Below are positions 1 to 12,343 of a stretch of 64,000 nt of DNA, in pieces; the stretch's first letter is position 1; the number at the start of each line of letters is the position of its first letter. Below the pieces are notes generated by a model. The model saw only the letters and a program-made list of their open reading frames with translations, did not search any database and was not told the origin of the DNA. Both the position numbers and the translations under genes were made by a program. Source of the stretch: Timema cristinae (lineage: Eukaryota; Arthropoda; Insecta; Phasmatodea; Timematidae); NCBI GenBank assembly GCA_039000515.1, contig JBCFYV010000935.1:57236346-57300345 (forward strand), read 5' to 3'.

Positions 1-213
1 CAGATTTATCTGATTACCAAACCCTTCCTTCACCTCTGAAAAGACGTGTATTAATCACAACTTGTGAATGTGGGGAATGCCAGGCCTCCGCCGTGGTTCG
101 GATCCCACGTTGAACTGTAGGTCCTCCATTTCATCTCACAATCACCCTACCATTACACATTAGCGTAGGTGCGTACAGTCCAACGGGTAGTAAGACGAGG
201 TGCTAATAATATA
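1..213 (+). repeat. SINE family A, 5' part cut by window edge
   Basis: Matches full family A copies from CAGATTTATCTGATTACC onward to the shared tail CAACGGGTAGTAAGACG and a short TAA run. The tRNA-like head would lie before the window. Confidence 0.8.
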
Positions 214-462
214 AAAGGCTGCACATAAATTACGTAGACCTATGCATATCAGAGGAGATAGGGGGAGGGGGGATAGTTATCGGGATGACCAAGCGTGACG
301 AGGGGAGTCAGATAATGCTTGACCTTATATTACAATAATCATTAGTCGTATCCGGTAGCATTATGTGTTAATAAATTCCACTGCTTGCAATTAAAAACAA
401 ATTACGACCGACTAATCGACTTCGGTCGTTGAACTTGGCGAACGCGTTTCAATAAAGAGCTA

Positions 463-690
463 CCCGCCTCGGTGGCGTAGTTGGCTAACGCGCTTGTCGT
501 GTTGAGCTGGGGGTGGTTTTTCCTAAATGGTTTTCCACTTTCCCTCCACGCAAATGCGGGTTCACTTCCTTTAATTCAACCCTCCCAATTCCTAATCCAT
601 TAGCGTAATTAGTACTTAAAGCGTATAACCCGATCGGGTAGTAAGACGTGGTGTTAAATATTATAATATTATAAATAATATAAGCGCTGT
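463..690 (+). repeat. SINE family B, internally deleted
   Basis: Starts CCCGCCTCGGTGGCGTAG (A box) but lacks the B-box stretch, jumping from GTTGAGC straight to the GGTGGTTTTTCC body, then the shared tail. Confidence 0.75.
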
Positions 691-692
691 AA

Positions 693-760
693 ACAGTGGC
701 GGCTCGTAGCTAAAATTAGTGGGGGCGCTGCTCCAGAAAATGTTTAGCCTTTGTTTTAAA
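693..760 (+). mobile_element. Possible hAT-type transposon end
   Basis: CAGTGGCGGCTCGT followed by GTGGGGGCGCTG has the look of a hAT terminal repeat. No matching opposite end was found before the SINE at 1490, so extent and class are uncertain. The stretch 760-1486 is otherwise featureless. Confidence 0.3.
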
Positions 761-1489
761 ATTGTGTAAAAGGAAGGAAAAAAACACGTATACCTATAAA
801 AAGAAAATTTATTCAAGAACTTGATAAAATCATTTACAAAAAAAAAACATGTTTTACTTACTTTAACTTAAATTGTTACAGTTCAAGCTTGATCTATTCA
901 TTTAAAAATGAAATCCATTCTTCTTGTTATAATTTGCGCAAAAAGTTAATAATTTTCTCCTTGATCCCTGTATGACAATTGAGGAAATTTTTCTCATGAA
1001 AGTACTGCAAGGCTTTATAGTCTTTCTGTTAAATAAAAGAACCGAAAAAAAAAAGAATCAAATAGAATAGCTGGAAGCAAATAATAATCTAATTCTACAC
1101 TCTTCTACACTTTATCACATTCAAGAATATGGTACACGGCTTTTAAGCACAACACACACTGAGCAAAAAATAACTTCCTTTCACCATCACGCCAGAGCCG
1201 GCACTGCGAGAGCAACAGTGCTTTTCCTACCTGGCAGGCCCATCTTCCTCCCCATCCCCTCTATGTGCGCATGCGCACAACAGTAAAACACCACTTCGCT
1301 GGCACTGTGAATCACACAGTTCCATACAAAGATTTTTGTATATTTTTCATAAACTGAGGGAGGGCTACTGAAGTACTGACATTAAGCTTAAGAAATATAT
1401 ATTGTACTACAAAAATAAAGAAAGAAGTAAGAAAAAAGAACTCATATTAAATGTTATCGATAATATCAAGTGTAAATAGGGAGTGCTGC

Positions 1490-1735
1490 AGTTCCGCCAC
1501 GTCTTACTACCAATTCGGGTCATACCCTTAAGTACTAATTACGCTAATGGTTTAGGATTGGGGAAGTTGAATTAGAGGAAGTGAATCCGCATTAGCGTGG
1601 AGATAGAGTGGAAAACATTTAGAAAAATTATGCCAGTTCACTCTATCGAGATTTGAACCTCAATCTCACCGTCCCCGGCAGCTTAGCTCAACACGAAACT
1701 AGCGCGTTACCTAACTACTCCACTGAGGCGGGTCC
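1490..1735 (-). repeat. SINE family B, full length
   Basis: Reverse orientation: tail (CGTCTTACTACC), body (GAGTGGAAAAC), B-box complement (GAGATTTGAACCTC) and head ending CCACTGAGGCGGGT. Confidence 0.78.
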
Positions 1736-1737
1736 AT

Positions 1738-1805
1738 ATGAATGTTATGACAGGTCCTAACAAGTCGGTGCTGGAAAATACATGGCTTGAGTAAAAAACT
1801 GACTA
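1738..1805 (+). repeat. SINE family F fragment
   Basis: GACAGGTCCTAACAAGTCGG and GGCTTGAGTAAAAAACTGAC match the 3' part of the family F copy at 40.55 kb. The stretch 1806-2530 after it shows no supported feature. Confidence 0.5.
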
Positions 1806-2828
1806 AGACACAGGGGATATAAAAAATGTATGGTATAGACAGTCCCTAATAATAATAATAATGATATAGTAATGGAAGGCAGTTCCGCCCTTAGGGGGGT
1901 GCAGGGCCCCACGCTTCCTTAGGGTGACAGAATGGACGAAACAAGTTGCGGTGGGAAATTTCTGGCTTGAACGCTCATTTATAGGCTCCTGTATAGCGAA
2001 TATTGTCAGAGTGTAAAAAAAAAGCACAATATAACTACTTGGTTTGATTTATTGGACGAATGACGCGAGCTCGCCATTTTAACTCAGCTGATTTGCATTT
2101 GTCTGTCTGTCTCACGATAAATTTTGAAAACAATCGATTTAATTCCAACTTGGCACAGTTTTATTTGCACCTTTATAAAGATCATTTACCTTTTTATGGT
2201 ATTTCCTGATACCGTATACGGGGGGAAATGGGTATATAGGCGCAAACTATCGTAATAACATTAAACATAAAAAATGTTTTGATTACTTTTTTTTTAATTT
2301 GGTGAGTTAGAGGAGCAAGGCAGAAAGTAGGTTCACAAAGAAATCACCCGGACCCACGTCGCTAAGTCTACCCTGATGGAAGAAGAAACGTTTAGAAAAT
2401 ACAAACGTTTCTATTTAGGTCGACAATGATAACATTTTATTACATTTTATATTATTTCATCGGTATTGATACAATCTATAAAAGTGACAGCTCCAGTTTA
2501 CGTGACTTTACGTACCAATATATAGGCTTATATAGGAAAGAAGAGCTTAAAGGAAATGTACCCGCATTGGTGTGAAGGGAGAGTTGAAAACCCTTAGGAA
2601 AACATCACCCTCATTACACCCGGCTGGAATTCGAACCGTGACCTCACATCAACTGTAAACTAGGATAGACGAGATTGGCGCCTTTACCACGCGCAGCTCA
2701 CGTGCTTCAACGCACTAGGCTGGGATTGAACTCAAGTCTTTAGCTAGAGGGCGCTTTCTGTAGATATTATGACCTTATTTATAGTTATATTCAGATAGGA
2801 ACATTTTAGACAGCTACTAAAACAATGT

Positions 2829-2837
2829 GTATATATA

Positions 2838-2907
<70 letters not shown>
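2829..2907. repeat. TA dinucleotide array
   Basis: About 39 TA units with one phase slip, forming the loop of the inverted duplication. Confidence 0.95.
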
Positions 2908-3074
2908 CAAAACAATTTGTTACGAAATCAATATATATATAAATTGTTTTAGTAGCTGTCTAAAATGTTCCTATCTGAATATAACTATAAATAAGGTCAT
3001 AATATCTACAGAAAGCGCCCTCTAGCTAAAGACTTGAGTTCAATCCCAGCCTAGTGCGTTGAAGCACGTGAGCT

Positions 3075-3580
3075 GCGCGTGGTAAAGGCGTCAATCTCGT
3101 ATATCCTAGTTTACAGTTGATGTGAGGTCACGGTTCGAATTCCAGCCGGGTGTAATGAGGGTGATGTTTTCCTAAGGGGTTTTCAACTCTCCCTTCACAC
3201 CAATGCGGGTTCATTTCCGCAAGGTCGTAGTCAAGGTTTTCTTAGGGGGGGATTCAAACCCCCTCCAAAATTTAATTAACAAAATATATAAGGCTTTATT
3301 TATGGTTCGAACGATATAAAAATTAAGGTACAAGTACAAATTAGGGGGATGTGTTACCATAAAAATCACTTCAGATAACTTCTAGAACTATTTAATATTT
3401 ATATTTTTTTATATTCTCAGACAGTTAGGGGATGTACCCACAACACCCCCCCCCTCCCCTGAAATTTTTGGCTGGCTATGGCCTTGCATTTTCGTTAAGC
3501 TCTACTTTCCTTGCCCGTATATCATCGGTGTAACTAAATGCGGTTAGCCCGGACGGTTAGTAAAACGTGGAGCACGAACC
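3075..3580 (+). repeat. SINE family C with an insertion before its tail
   Basis: Head and B box (GGTTCGAATTCC), body (TTTTCAACTCTCCC), then the shared tail resumes at 3495 after the hAT-like insertion and ends GGACGGTTAGTAAAACGTGG. Confidence 0.65.
3220..3486. mobile_element. hAT-like MITE, 267 bp
   Basis: Ends CAAGGTCGTAGTCA and, on the other strand, CAAGGCCATAGCCA. Flanked by CATTTCCG (3212-3219) and CATTTTCG (3487-3494), an 8-bp duplication with one mismatch as hAT elements make. C-rich and G-rich runs just inside both ends. No coding capacity. Confidence 0.65.
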
Positions 3581-3751
3581 GTAAATTAGCTAAGGTTTGG
3601 AATATATTTTCAAAAATTGCTTCTGGACCTTGAAATAAAGCTTCGTACGTGTTCTTTGTTCGGATTAGTGTATTTTTCCAAAACTAGAGATAAATAGCTT
3701 TAAAACATGAATTAATAATAAGTGACCCGCATCGGTGGTCGCAAAGTCTAA

Positions 3752-5085
3752 AGCCGCGTACACACCTAACGAACGATCGCGAAAGAACACAAACATATAG
3801 TATGATTTTGTCAGGAAGAACAGTAGAAGTTAGTTACTAAAGTTATTAAAACAACTTTAATATGGTCATACGTCAAGCCATGTTATCTCCAGTTGTCACT
3901 TTTAATAGATATTATCAATACCTATAGAATAACACATATTATAAAGAAATGTTGTCCGCAAAGAAATATGTTTGAATTTTCTGTACTGTTCTTCCAACCA
4001 AAATCAGGGTGTTATAAGTGTGAGCCAAAACGAACATAAACGCGCACGAACGCACAGGGGCGTTCATGGACGCGCTCGAGGAAACATAAACCAACATTTG
4101 GACCGGAACTTTAACGTTCGTTGACACTCTGTCCGTCTAGTGCAGGTTTATTTAATGATCAAAGTATGTATGCTGTGGCGTATAGCATAAACATCATGTA
4201 TTGATAGCGAACCATCTAGAAATTTATTTATCTCAGGTTCCTATACCTGAATTAGAATCTTGTTTCGTTCTTTCTCTTCGATATGATGCCTAAAAAAACC
4301 ATTAAATTAAAATACATTACTACCATAGTCTTATCGAGACTACATTTTATTTACTTATAAAAGACAGCCTGCTATTCCTTTTTTTTTACTTTTTCAGGCG
4401 TAGTGTTGTATTTGGTGGTCAAGGTTAACCAAGCGTCACTCTCTTCTTGCGTAGTCTTTTGTAGTAGGGATCAGAAGGATTCCAAAGCACTGGAAGATTT
4501 TCTACACCGCTCATAGTGACCTGGCGGTCTAGGGGTAAGGTGTCAGACTTCTGTGCTGGCGGCCGGGGTTCAATCCTCGGTCCAGGCACAGATTTATCTG
4601 ATTACCAAACCCTTCCTTCACCTCTGACAAGACATCTTGTGAATGTGGGGAATGCCAGGCCTCCACCGTGGTTCGGATTCCACGTTAAACTGTAGGTCCT
4701 TCATTTCATCTCACAATCACCCTACCATTACACATTAGCGTAAGTGCGTATAACCCGAACGGGTAGTAAGACGCGGTGCTAATAATAATAATAATAATAA
4801 TACACCGCTCATAAATTATAATATAGTATAATTTGACCACTCCATATCTGAGGCAAACACGCACTCAGAGCTGATGGAGAATGAAAGACACCGGTTACAC
4901 CCGTCGCTTACAGACGAACAGAAATAAACTATCATTTTTTTCTCTTTGAAGTACCGACAAGCTAATGGATCACATCCGGCGATGTTGTTTGTTCGTGCTC
5001 GTTTGTGATTGTTATTCCGTCCACACCATAAGTTTTTTGTTCGTTTGTGTTCGTTCGTGTTCGTCCGTTAGTTATGTACGCGGCT
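3752..5085. mobile_element. Non-autonomous DNA transposon with TAA duplication
   Basis: Inverted ends AGCCGCGTACACACCTAACG (3752) and AGCCGCGTACATAACTAACG (complement, 5085), followed inside by repeated ACGAAC words on both sides. Flanked by TAA at 3749-3751 and 5086-5088. A 3-bp TAA duplication fits PIF/Harbinger. No transposase found; the interior carries a later SINE. Confidence 0.7.
4516..4800 (+). repeat. SINE family A, full length, with 13-bp duplication
   Basis: Head GTGACCTGGCGGTCTAGGGG (A box), B box GGTTCAATCC, body, shared tail, TAA repeats. Exact flanking duplication TACACCGCTCATA at 4503-4515 and 4801-4813. Confidence 0.92.
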
Positions 5086-5284
5086 TAACGCGTCATTCTA
5101 GTGTTGGACTGGGTTTTCGTTGATGGAGGGATCGGGGTTCGAATTCACGTCCAGTGCACTGAGAGTGGGTTTTACTCAATTGTTTCTCTCTTTCTCGCCA
5201 CGCAAATTCTGGCACGTTTCCTTTGAAATTCCACCAAAATCACGCGGTGGACAAAATAAATCTACCTGATTGGACTATCTGTGT

Positions 5285-5487
5285 ATGTACACTTATTTGT
5301 TAGGTACTAGGAAGGTAGAATTGAGAGGAAACGTACCCGAATTGGCGTGGAGGGAGAGTGTGAACCCACCTATGGAAAAACACTCTAAGTAGACCCAACC
5401 GGGATTTGAAACGCATATCTCCTCGTCATCAACAGGCCAGTGTAACGCGAGAGCGATGCCTTAGACTATTCGGCCACGGAAGCCGGA
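5285..5487 (-). repeat. SINE family C
   Basis: Body (GGAGGGAGAGTG), B-box complement (GGGATTTGAAACG) and head (ATTCGGCCACGGAAGCCGG), reverse orientation. Confidence 0.65.
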
Positions 5488-5699
5488 AACAAAGAGTCTT
5501 ATACTGAGTGATGAAAACAATTCACAGGTACAAAACTAGTTACTCTATTTACCCTGGACACACTCTCCGTCACGCCATTGAATAAATAGGTCGAAAAAGA
5601 AAACTGTTTTTCTTTCTTTACTTTCTAGAAAATTAAAAAGGTAAAGAAATAACCTAAAACTATTCACAATAATGTATTTTTTAGATGTATTAAAATTCA

Positions 5700-5815
5700 C
5701 CCTGCACATGTACAGGAGACTCCGCGTTTATCCTGAAAGGTAGCAGTCTTAACTTGACTGATTGAACTATGGCCCTATATTATAAACTATACCATATCGG
5801 AACCAATAAATCTAA
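5700..5815 (+). repeat. Dispersed repeat K, copy 1
   Basis: CCTGAAAGGTAGCAGTCTTA through ATAAACTATACCATATCGGA. Two tandem relatives sit at 34.97-35.11 kb. Class unknown. Confidence 0.55.
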
Positions 5816-5879
5816 GTTCTCTAAATTTCAGTCAACTGAGAAAAGGTTCATTTGACATGATTAATTCTATACTAACTCA

Positions 5880-6365
5880 TCATCATATCATCATCAACAA
5901 CAATTTACATCCTGTCACCGCGTCAGTTTAGTAAAATACCTCCATCTTCCTCTATACTTCCACCATTCTTCATTTTTAAATTGCGTTCATTCTTCTCCCC
6001 TCACGTGCACACTTTATGTTATCTGCTTCGTCATATCTTTCTTGGTATCCCTTACGGTATTTTCCCAACATAATTCCTCTCTTTTATTCTCTTTGGTATT
6101 CTCTCCGTCTCCATCCTTATTACAACCTCCACTATCTCATATACTCCCACTCTTTCTCAGATAATTTCATTCCTAATCTTGTTGCTTCTTGTGACAGCTA
6201 ACATGCTCCTCACAAACTTCTCTCTCATTGCCTCCACTTTCCGAATCTCTCTTACATTCAATGTCCGTCCATGTTTCTACTCCATGTGTGACAATGGGCC
6301 CTACACAACACTTTCTTACACTCTCAGAGCACTCCTCTTCTCCATCGCAGGTCTCTCATGAAACT
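5880..6365 (-). mobile_element. LINE fragment, 3' coding part
   Basis: Minus-strand reading with frame changes gives YG/HGVETW-like and MLAVTRSNKIRNEIIRERVGV-like strings, the kind found after the reverse transcriptase in many arthropod LINEs. Heavily broken. The following stretch 6370-6940 shows nothing. Confidence 0.4.
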
Positions 6366-6943
6366 ATTTCAACCGAAATCTGACGTTGTTTAAGTCTTAA
6401 ACCCCGGCTATGAATTCATTGCGGAGTTTAGTAAATGATGTAAGGAAATTCATAACTTACACCGAAACATTAGTTAGACAATTGTGTTCGGTCATGAAAA
6501 ATACATTATTTTTAATGAAAAACTCAGAATGTCTTGATTATTGCAGCGAGGACTATTTTATTGACGAAAAGAGAAAGTTAACGATTTAATGCAATCGTGG
6601 AGTAGGTGTTAGTGTTCGATTCCTATATTCCGTTGAGTCATTAGTTTCAAACGAAAGAAACTTAAAAAAACAAGGAAACAGTAGGCTTCATTTTCCGGGT
6701 TAAGTAATGGCTCTCCAAGTTTTTAGTTCTCGTAACAATATACAGTGCATTGTATTGTTGGAAAAATATTATAAAAGTTCACCGAAATTGTCTTTTCTAG
6801 TGCCAAAATAACTAGACAGTACCACGGCCGTCTCAAGTAAAGCATATTTTTGGGGATACGATTCAATTATCATGGAATAACCTTATTTGACAGCTAGAAA
6901 AGCCTACATGATCTACTTGTACATATTCATACACTAAGTCAAG

Positions 6944-7195
6944 TCATCTGCATTGGTGGCCGCATAATCTAAGGCGTCACTCTCGTAGTAAACTAGACTG
7001 CCAATAACAGGGTGATCGAGGCTCGAATCTCGGTTGGGTGTACTGAGGGTGGTTTTCCTAAAATGTTTCTCCACTCTTCCTCCACTCAAATGTGTGTGTA
7101 CCTATTTTAAAATAACCTTCATTAACCTTAAAATTATTAGCGTAATGAGTACATAGGCGTATAACCCGAAAGGGTAGTAAGACACGATGCTAAAA
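6944..7195 (+). repeat. SINE family C, near full length
   Basis: TGGTGGCCGCATAATCTAAG head, GGCTCGAATCTC B box, GGTGGTTTTCCT body and AACCCGAAAGGGTAGTAAGA tail. Confidence 0.8.
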
Positions 7196-7322
7196 ATAAA
7201 AAAATGTTATCTGCAGCTATCACATCTGATAAATGTTATCAATAAGTTACCTATAAAATAACACCAATAATATAGTAAAATGTTATCAGTTTTGGCCGCA
7301 AAAATTTACTTTTGTATTTTCT

Positions 7323-7640
7323 AAAAGGCACTTTCTCTAAAGATTGAGCTGTAATTCACATTTCCAGCACCTTTATCAAACAAAAAGATAAGAGGGAATA
7401 CAATTAACAATTACATTTTTTTTCCCTTTTTGAATTCAAAATGTAATAATTTAGTGTTTGGGCAAAATATATTTCTTCTTTTATCTTTTTGTTTGACAAA
7501 AGTAACAATGCTGAAATAGTACTCAATTTGTGTTTAAATGTGTGTGACTATTTTTACTAAATAAGATCGAATGTCACCGTTGTACAATGGATTCTTCCCA
7601 CATTTTTCCTCATTCCCTTGGTGGACTTTCCTTATTAAAT
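7323..7640. repeat. Repeat J with internal foldback, copy 1
   Basis: TCAAACAAAAAGATAAGAG near 7380 pairs with its complement near 7490. The part after it (GGATTCTTCCCACAT...GGTGGACTTTC) recurs inverted at 15.1 kb. Confidence 0.45.
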
Positions 7641-8182
7641 ATACACTTATTAGTTTATTTTCAAATTGTCTTTAATTTGATCAATTTCCATTATTATAAA
7701 ATTATATTGCCATTGGGCCAACTCATTGTTAAACATTCATACCATTAATATAAAAACTAATATAATATAATAATATAATAATAGTTATTGTTTCAAACAT
7801 AGGTCATTACAGTCCTTTTAGTCATAGCCTATTTTATTTTCGAGGAATCCAACTATATAAAATAAGCTAACAATCTTTATCTGTAGCGATAATGGTTTTG
7901 GTTTTTAAAGAGGCCTTGACAATTAGTAATAATTACGCTTTAATAACCCCCTTCCTTTTACCCCGCGTAAATGCAATTCTATTAACTGAAGGTGGAGCCA
8001 TAGGACAGAGTGCATTGTTGGTTTAAGTGCACTGATGAAGGAAATGGGCCTGCCGTAAGAGAGAATAGATAATAATAATAATTAACAATAATATGGTAAA
8101 ACAAAGGCTTCTCATGTTGAAGAAAATTCAGCGATAGCAAGTACAGACGTCACAGTTCAAAGTTACTCTTCAAGGAGAACGT

Positions 8183-8392
8183 CACGTGGCGTGATTCTTT
8201 TTTTTATTTTAGTTGTTCATTGCTACATTGTGCGCAGCCTCAGTCGCGCTGGTGTAGTGTTTTTGTTTGTACTGTCTAGTTGTCTTTACTCTTCAGAATT
8301 CAGTGTTGTGTCAGTGTTTTAGTGCATAAACAACTCGTAGTCTTGGTTTGTCAGCTGATCTTATGATCATAGAAAACATTAATTAATACAAA
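8183..8392 (+). promoter_or_regulatory. Probable promoter and 5' UTR of the ACBD5-like gene
   Basis: A CACGTG E-box lies at 8183-8188. Several arthropod Inr-like TCAGT words follow (8240, 8300, 8311) in a locally GC-richer stretch just before the start codon. No TATA box at the expected spacing. The transcription start is not determined. Confidence 0.35.
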
Positions 8393-8453
8393 ATGAGTGT
8401 GGAAGATAAATTTCGAGCAGCAGTTAATGTGATCAGGAGTTTACCAAAAAATG
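8393..8453 (+). CDS. ACBD5: ACBD5-like exon 1 (start codon, first ACBP helix)
   Basis: Starts [20 protein letters not shown], helix 1 of an ACBP domain, and ends with one base of the next codon before donor GTGAGA (phase 1). An in-frame TAA nine bases upstream of the ATG closes the frame. The exon is only 61 coding bases. Confidence 0.88.
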
Positions 8454-11400
8454 GTGAGATTGGTTATTGAGAGATTTTAAAATAAATCCTTGGAATATGG
8501 TTCCATTAATTGCATGAAATTTGCTCCTTGGTTAATTACTTTGTTGATTCTTGTTACCTTACCTTAAAATGTATAAGTTAATAACAAGTCATAATTATTT
8601 TATTTTTGTTGTTCTAATTTGATTGCCAAACTAGTTGGTTAGAACACAGACCTAAAGTTTGTTGTTAATAGATACGTCATATTATTGTCTTTGCCATTGT
8701 GGGATATTATTAATTTGATGCTCATGTGTTACATAGTTTGTCATATCTCAAATCGGGAACCTTGAGGAATCGATTAAATGCAAATAGAAGGTTTAGGAAA
8801 AGCACTTCTCTGATGTTCCTATTTACATCTTTCTTCTTTCACAAGGCCTACATTGATTAAGGATAAAGCACATATCACTACTAAACCAAATAAAGTTTAC
8901 CATTCTACCTTTTTTTATATATAAAAGTTAGAAATAAACCATCACTGTGGTCACCAACCTATCTTAATTTGCTATTTTAGTTAATTTTTATACTGTTCAG
9001 CTTCTTAGCCCATCTCAACTTTTATGGTTTTAATTTTTACTATTGAAACAGTTAGATAAAGTTTCAAAGGTCTAATTTTTAAATTATCTGCTTAAGTACC
9101 TATACAATCGTTGCTATGATTTTTAGCATCTATAGTTAATGCAACCAGATTCCATACCCCTATTTTTATCAGTAAAGCTATTATTTTCTTTAAAAACTTG
9201 ATATTCACTACTAGACCTTTAATCAGGTTACAGACTATCTGACCTGACAGCCCAAGAGTAATTCTGGCCAAATCAGGTGTCACTTACAGACGACCTACTT
9301 AGCGCCTCGTTTCATTGGTTTACTTTTGATTCTTGTGGTTGGGATAGCGCTAACAGCAAGTGCTCGGATGAGCGGGCCACCATGAAATTCAAAATTATGT
9401 CAGATGACACATCTACGTACGACCTGATATTGTGTTTGATCTTATTAAATCTGCCTGACTAAATCATGTTGTCGGTAGCTTACTATACCATACAGATACT
9501 TCTATATATGGTTTTCAATGGGCCTATTTCTTTGTATTAAATAAAGCGATTTGTTAAAATCAATTGTGAACGTAGTTAAAATTAATAAATCAAATCATTA
9601 ATTGTGTGAACAAATTGGATGGACAGTTACAATAGGCCTATTGTAAGCCTGGATATAGCAGACATCACTGTAGGAAAGTGGAGTTACCTTAGTACTGTAG
9701 AAAATACAAACACATTCTGATGTGGCCATTATTGAAAATGATCTATTATTAAATGTGACGGTTGCAGCTCATATGATTTGGCATAAGAATATATTATGAA
9801 GGTAGATCTAGTTTAGTCGAATTTAAAACAGTTATGCTTCTCAAACAAGAGGTATACAATATAATACATTTTTGATATTTTGATCATAATGGCTATAATA
9901 ATTTGTATTAGGTATATAATAATAATATTATTATTATTATAAATGTAAAACTATTTTGAAATATCACAAAAAAATTGATAAAACTTGTTTTTAAAGAATT
10001 ATCATTTTGGTTAAATACCATTTAACAATACCTTTTTTTTGAAAATCACTAATTTAATTAAAATTTGTAAATTACTATCGAGCTATCTGGATATGTTATT
10101 TCCAAAAATGGCTTCTTTTTTTTTGCTAGTCCCTATAGCTCATGAATAACTTGAGCGGTGTAAGGGGGAGGGATATAAACTTTCCTTTGGGTCCCTGATT
10201 TCAAATGCTGACTAGAATTAAAATGGAAGAAACAATATGTGTATAATCACAACGTGTAAATGTGAAATGCCAGGCCTCCACCGTGGTTCGGATTCCACGT
10301 TAAACTGTAGGTCCTCCATTTCATCTCACCATCACCCTACCATTACACATTAGCTAAGGGCATATAACCAAATGGGTAGTAAGACGCGATGATGATGATG
10401 ATAATAATAAAATGGAAGAAGGTTTTAGTGTCTTTGAGGGGACTATATTAAAGGTAAAGTAGGATAGAAAGGTAGAGTGACAGTTATACACATTAATTAA
10501 ATTACTCTAATATATTCATATGTCAACTCATGTTATCATTGTTAACTGTGAAGAAAAGTTTGGTATGTATTTACTAAAAAAAAAATCTTACAACCATGTT
10601 ATTACTGGTGATTAGCAAGTTATTCTTATCAGGGGGAGAAGAGGGGTGGTTTTTCTTAGACATTAGTTTTATATGAATTGATTAAATTTATTTCTAAGAT
10701 ATAGAATCTTGTTGTGAACAACAATATAGGCCTGCCTTCATTTTAGGACTCTCATTTGCTTCAACACAATTGAATAATATTGCAATGAAAATATTTACAT
10801 AATTATGACATAGTAGTATCTTAACTTTCTCTCTTTTTATGTATTTGTATTAGGGATACTTTGGTTCTGATAACCTGTTATATATACTGGATTTTTTTTT
10901 AATATTGGAGATATAATGAAATTTCAAAATTCTCTTTCAGTAGACACCCTGAGAAAAAGTTTACTCTTTTACAAACATTTTAATAAAGTAGCCAGCTTAT
11001 AACCTGAACAGACATGACACTAAAAATAGAGTAACACTAAAATACATATATTTGAATTCACAGATTTGTTTTGTCTATGTTTTTTATGTTAACACTAATC
11101 AAATGTTAAAACCAAATTTGTGTTTCTTAAGAAGCGAAGGCCAAAAACAGAAATGCTATTCAATTAATCATGTTAATAACATTTAAATTCCTAGATACGA
11201 GGTTTAGCTTGTAAGTTGTTCACTAATGCACAATTTTACAAATTGGGAATAAATGTCATTTAAAAGTTTGATAACCACTGACTGTAGATAATACAACCCT
11301 GTTTAATGTTCGGGAAAATCCATAGTGAATGAATCAGAAGCTCGATAGGAGCCTGATGCCTTCCTGAATCACACCATTTAATCAACCCCTATCGGTGGTC

Positions 11401-12307
11401 CCATGATCTAATGCGTCACTCTCCTATAAGACTGCCTGCTTCGGTGGCCGCATAGCGTCACTATCGGGTTAGATTAGATTGCAGATGACAGTGAGATTGG
11501 GGTTTGAATCCTGGTCGGGTGCCCTAAGGGTGATTTTTACAAAATAGCTTTCCACTCTCCCTCCACTCAAATGCTGGTGCACTTCCCCTCTCATATCTAA
11601 CTCATTAGGGTAATTAGCAAATATGTGTATAACCTAAACTGGTACTAAAAGGTAGTGCTTAAATATGTATGTATGTATGTATGTGTATATATATATATAT
11701 ATATACACACACACATACAAAACTATATTGCTGATGACGGGGAGATAAAGGTTTGAATCTTGGCTGAGTGTTGGAGGTTGATTCCTCATAAATGATTTTC
11801 AAGTCTTCCTTCACGCATTTGCTGGTATCGTACATTTTCTCTAAAATGTTAATTATTGTATGCATATCTCCCAAACTGTTTCTAAGATACTGTGAAAAAT
11901 CATTTAGTTAAATTCCATTTGGTGTATCACGACTGAAAGATAATGTCTTTGAAACTTGTACTAGCTTTAGCCAACTAATTCTAACTTTGTGGCCAGATTT
12001 CACTTTAGTGGGCACATGTGTCCCTTATTTATGATATATTCAAACTAAAATACAGGTTTGAAGGATACTAGAATATGTTCCTATGTATATGATATGGTCC
12101 AATATACATAATATATTACCGAATCAGATAGCCGAAGCCATCATCCATGCATTTTAGGGACGATAGCACCATCTAGATATCATATTCTGAAAATTGAAAA
12201 ATGACACCTGGACACGGGAATCAAACCCGGGCGTACTAAGCCGAAGGTCCTGGGTTCGATTCCCATGTCCAGGTGTCATTTTTCAATTTTCAGAATATGA
12301 TATATAT

Positions 12308-12343
<36 letters not shown>

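Larger units (their letters stand above)
2534..3509. repeat. Large inverted duplication around a TA array
   Basis: Left arm 2534-2826 and right arm 2942-3219 plus 3495-3509 are reverse complements with only a handful of mismatches over about 290 bases; the centre is a TA repeat. Each arm contains a family C SINE body and about 130 bases of other sequence. The right arm is interrupted by a 267-bp element (3220-3486). Confidence 0.85.
3721..5255 (+). repeat. SINE family C split by a DNA transposon
   Basis: The head is at 3721-3751 (GACCCGCATCGGTGGTCGC) and resumes at 5089 (CGCGTCATTCTAGTG), with B box GGTTCGAATTC and body after it. Removing 3752-5088 restores a normal family C order. Confidence 0.7.

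Noticed and set aside
1870..1935. GGCAGTTCCGCCCTTAGGGGGG as a transposon end
   Set aside because: It looks terminal-repeat-like, but no partner end or duplication could be found.
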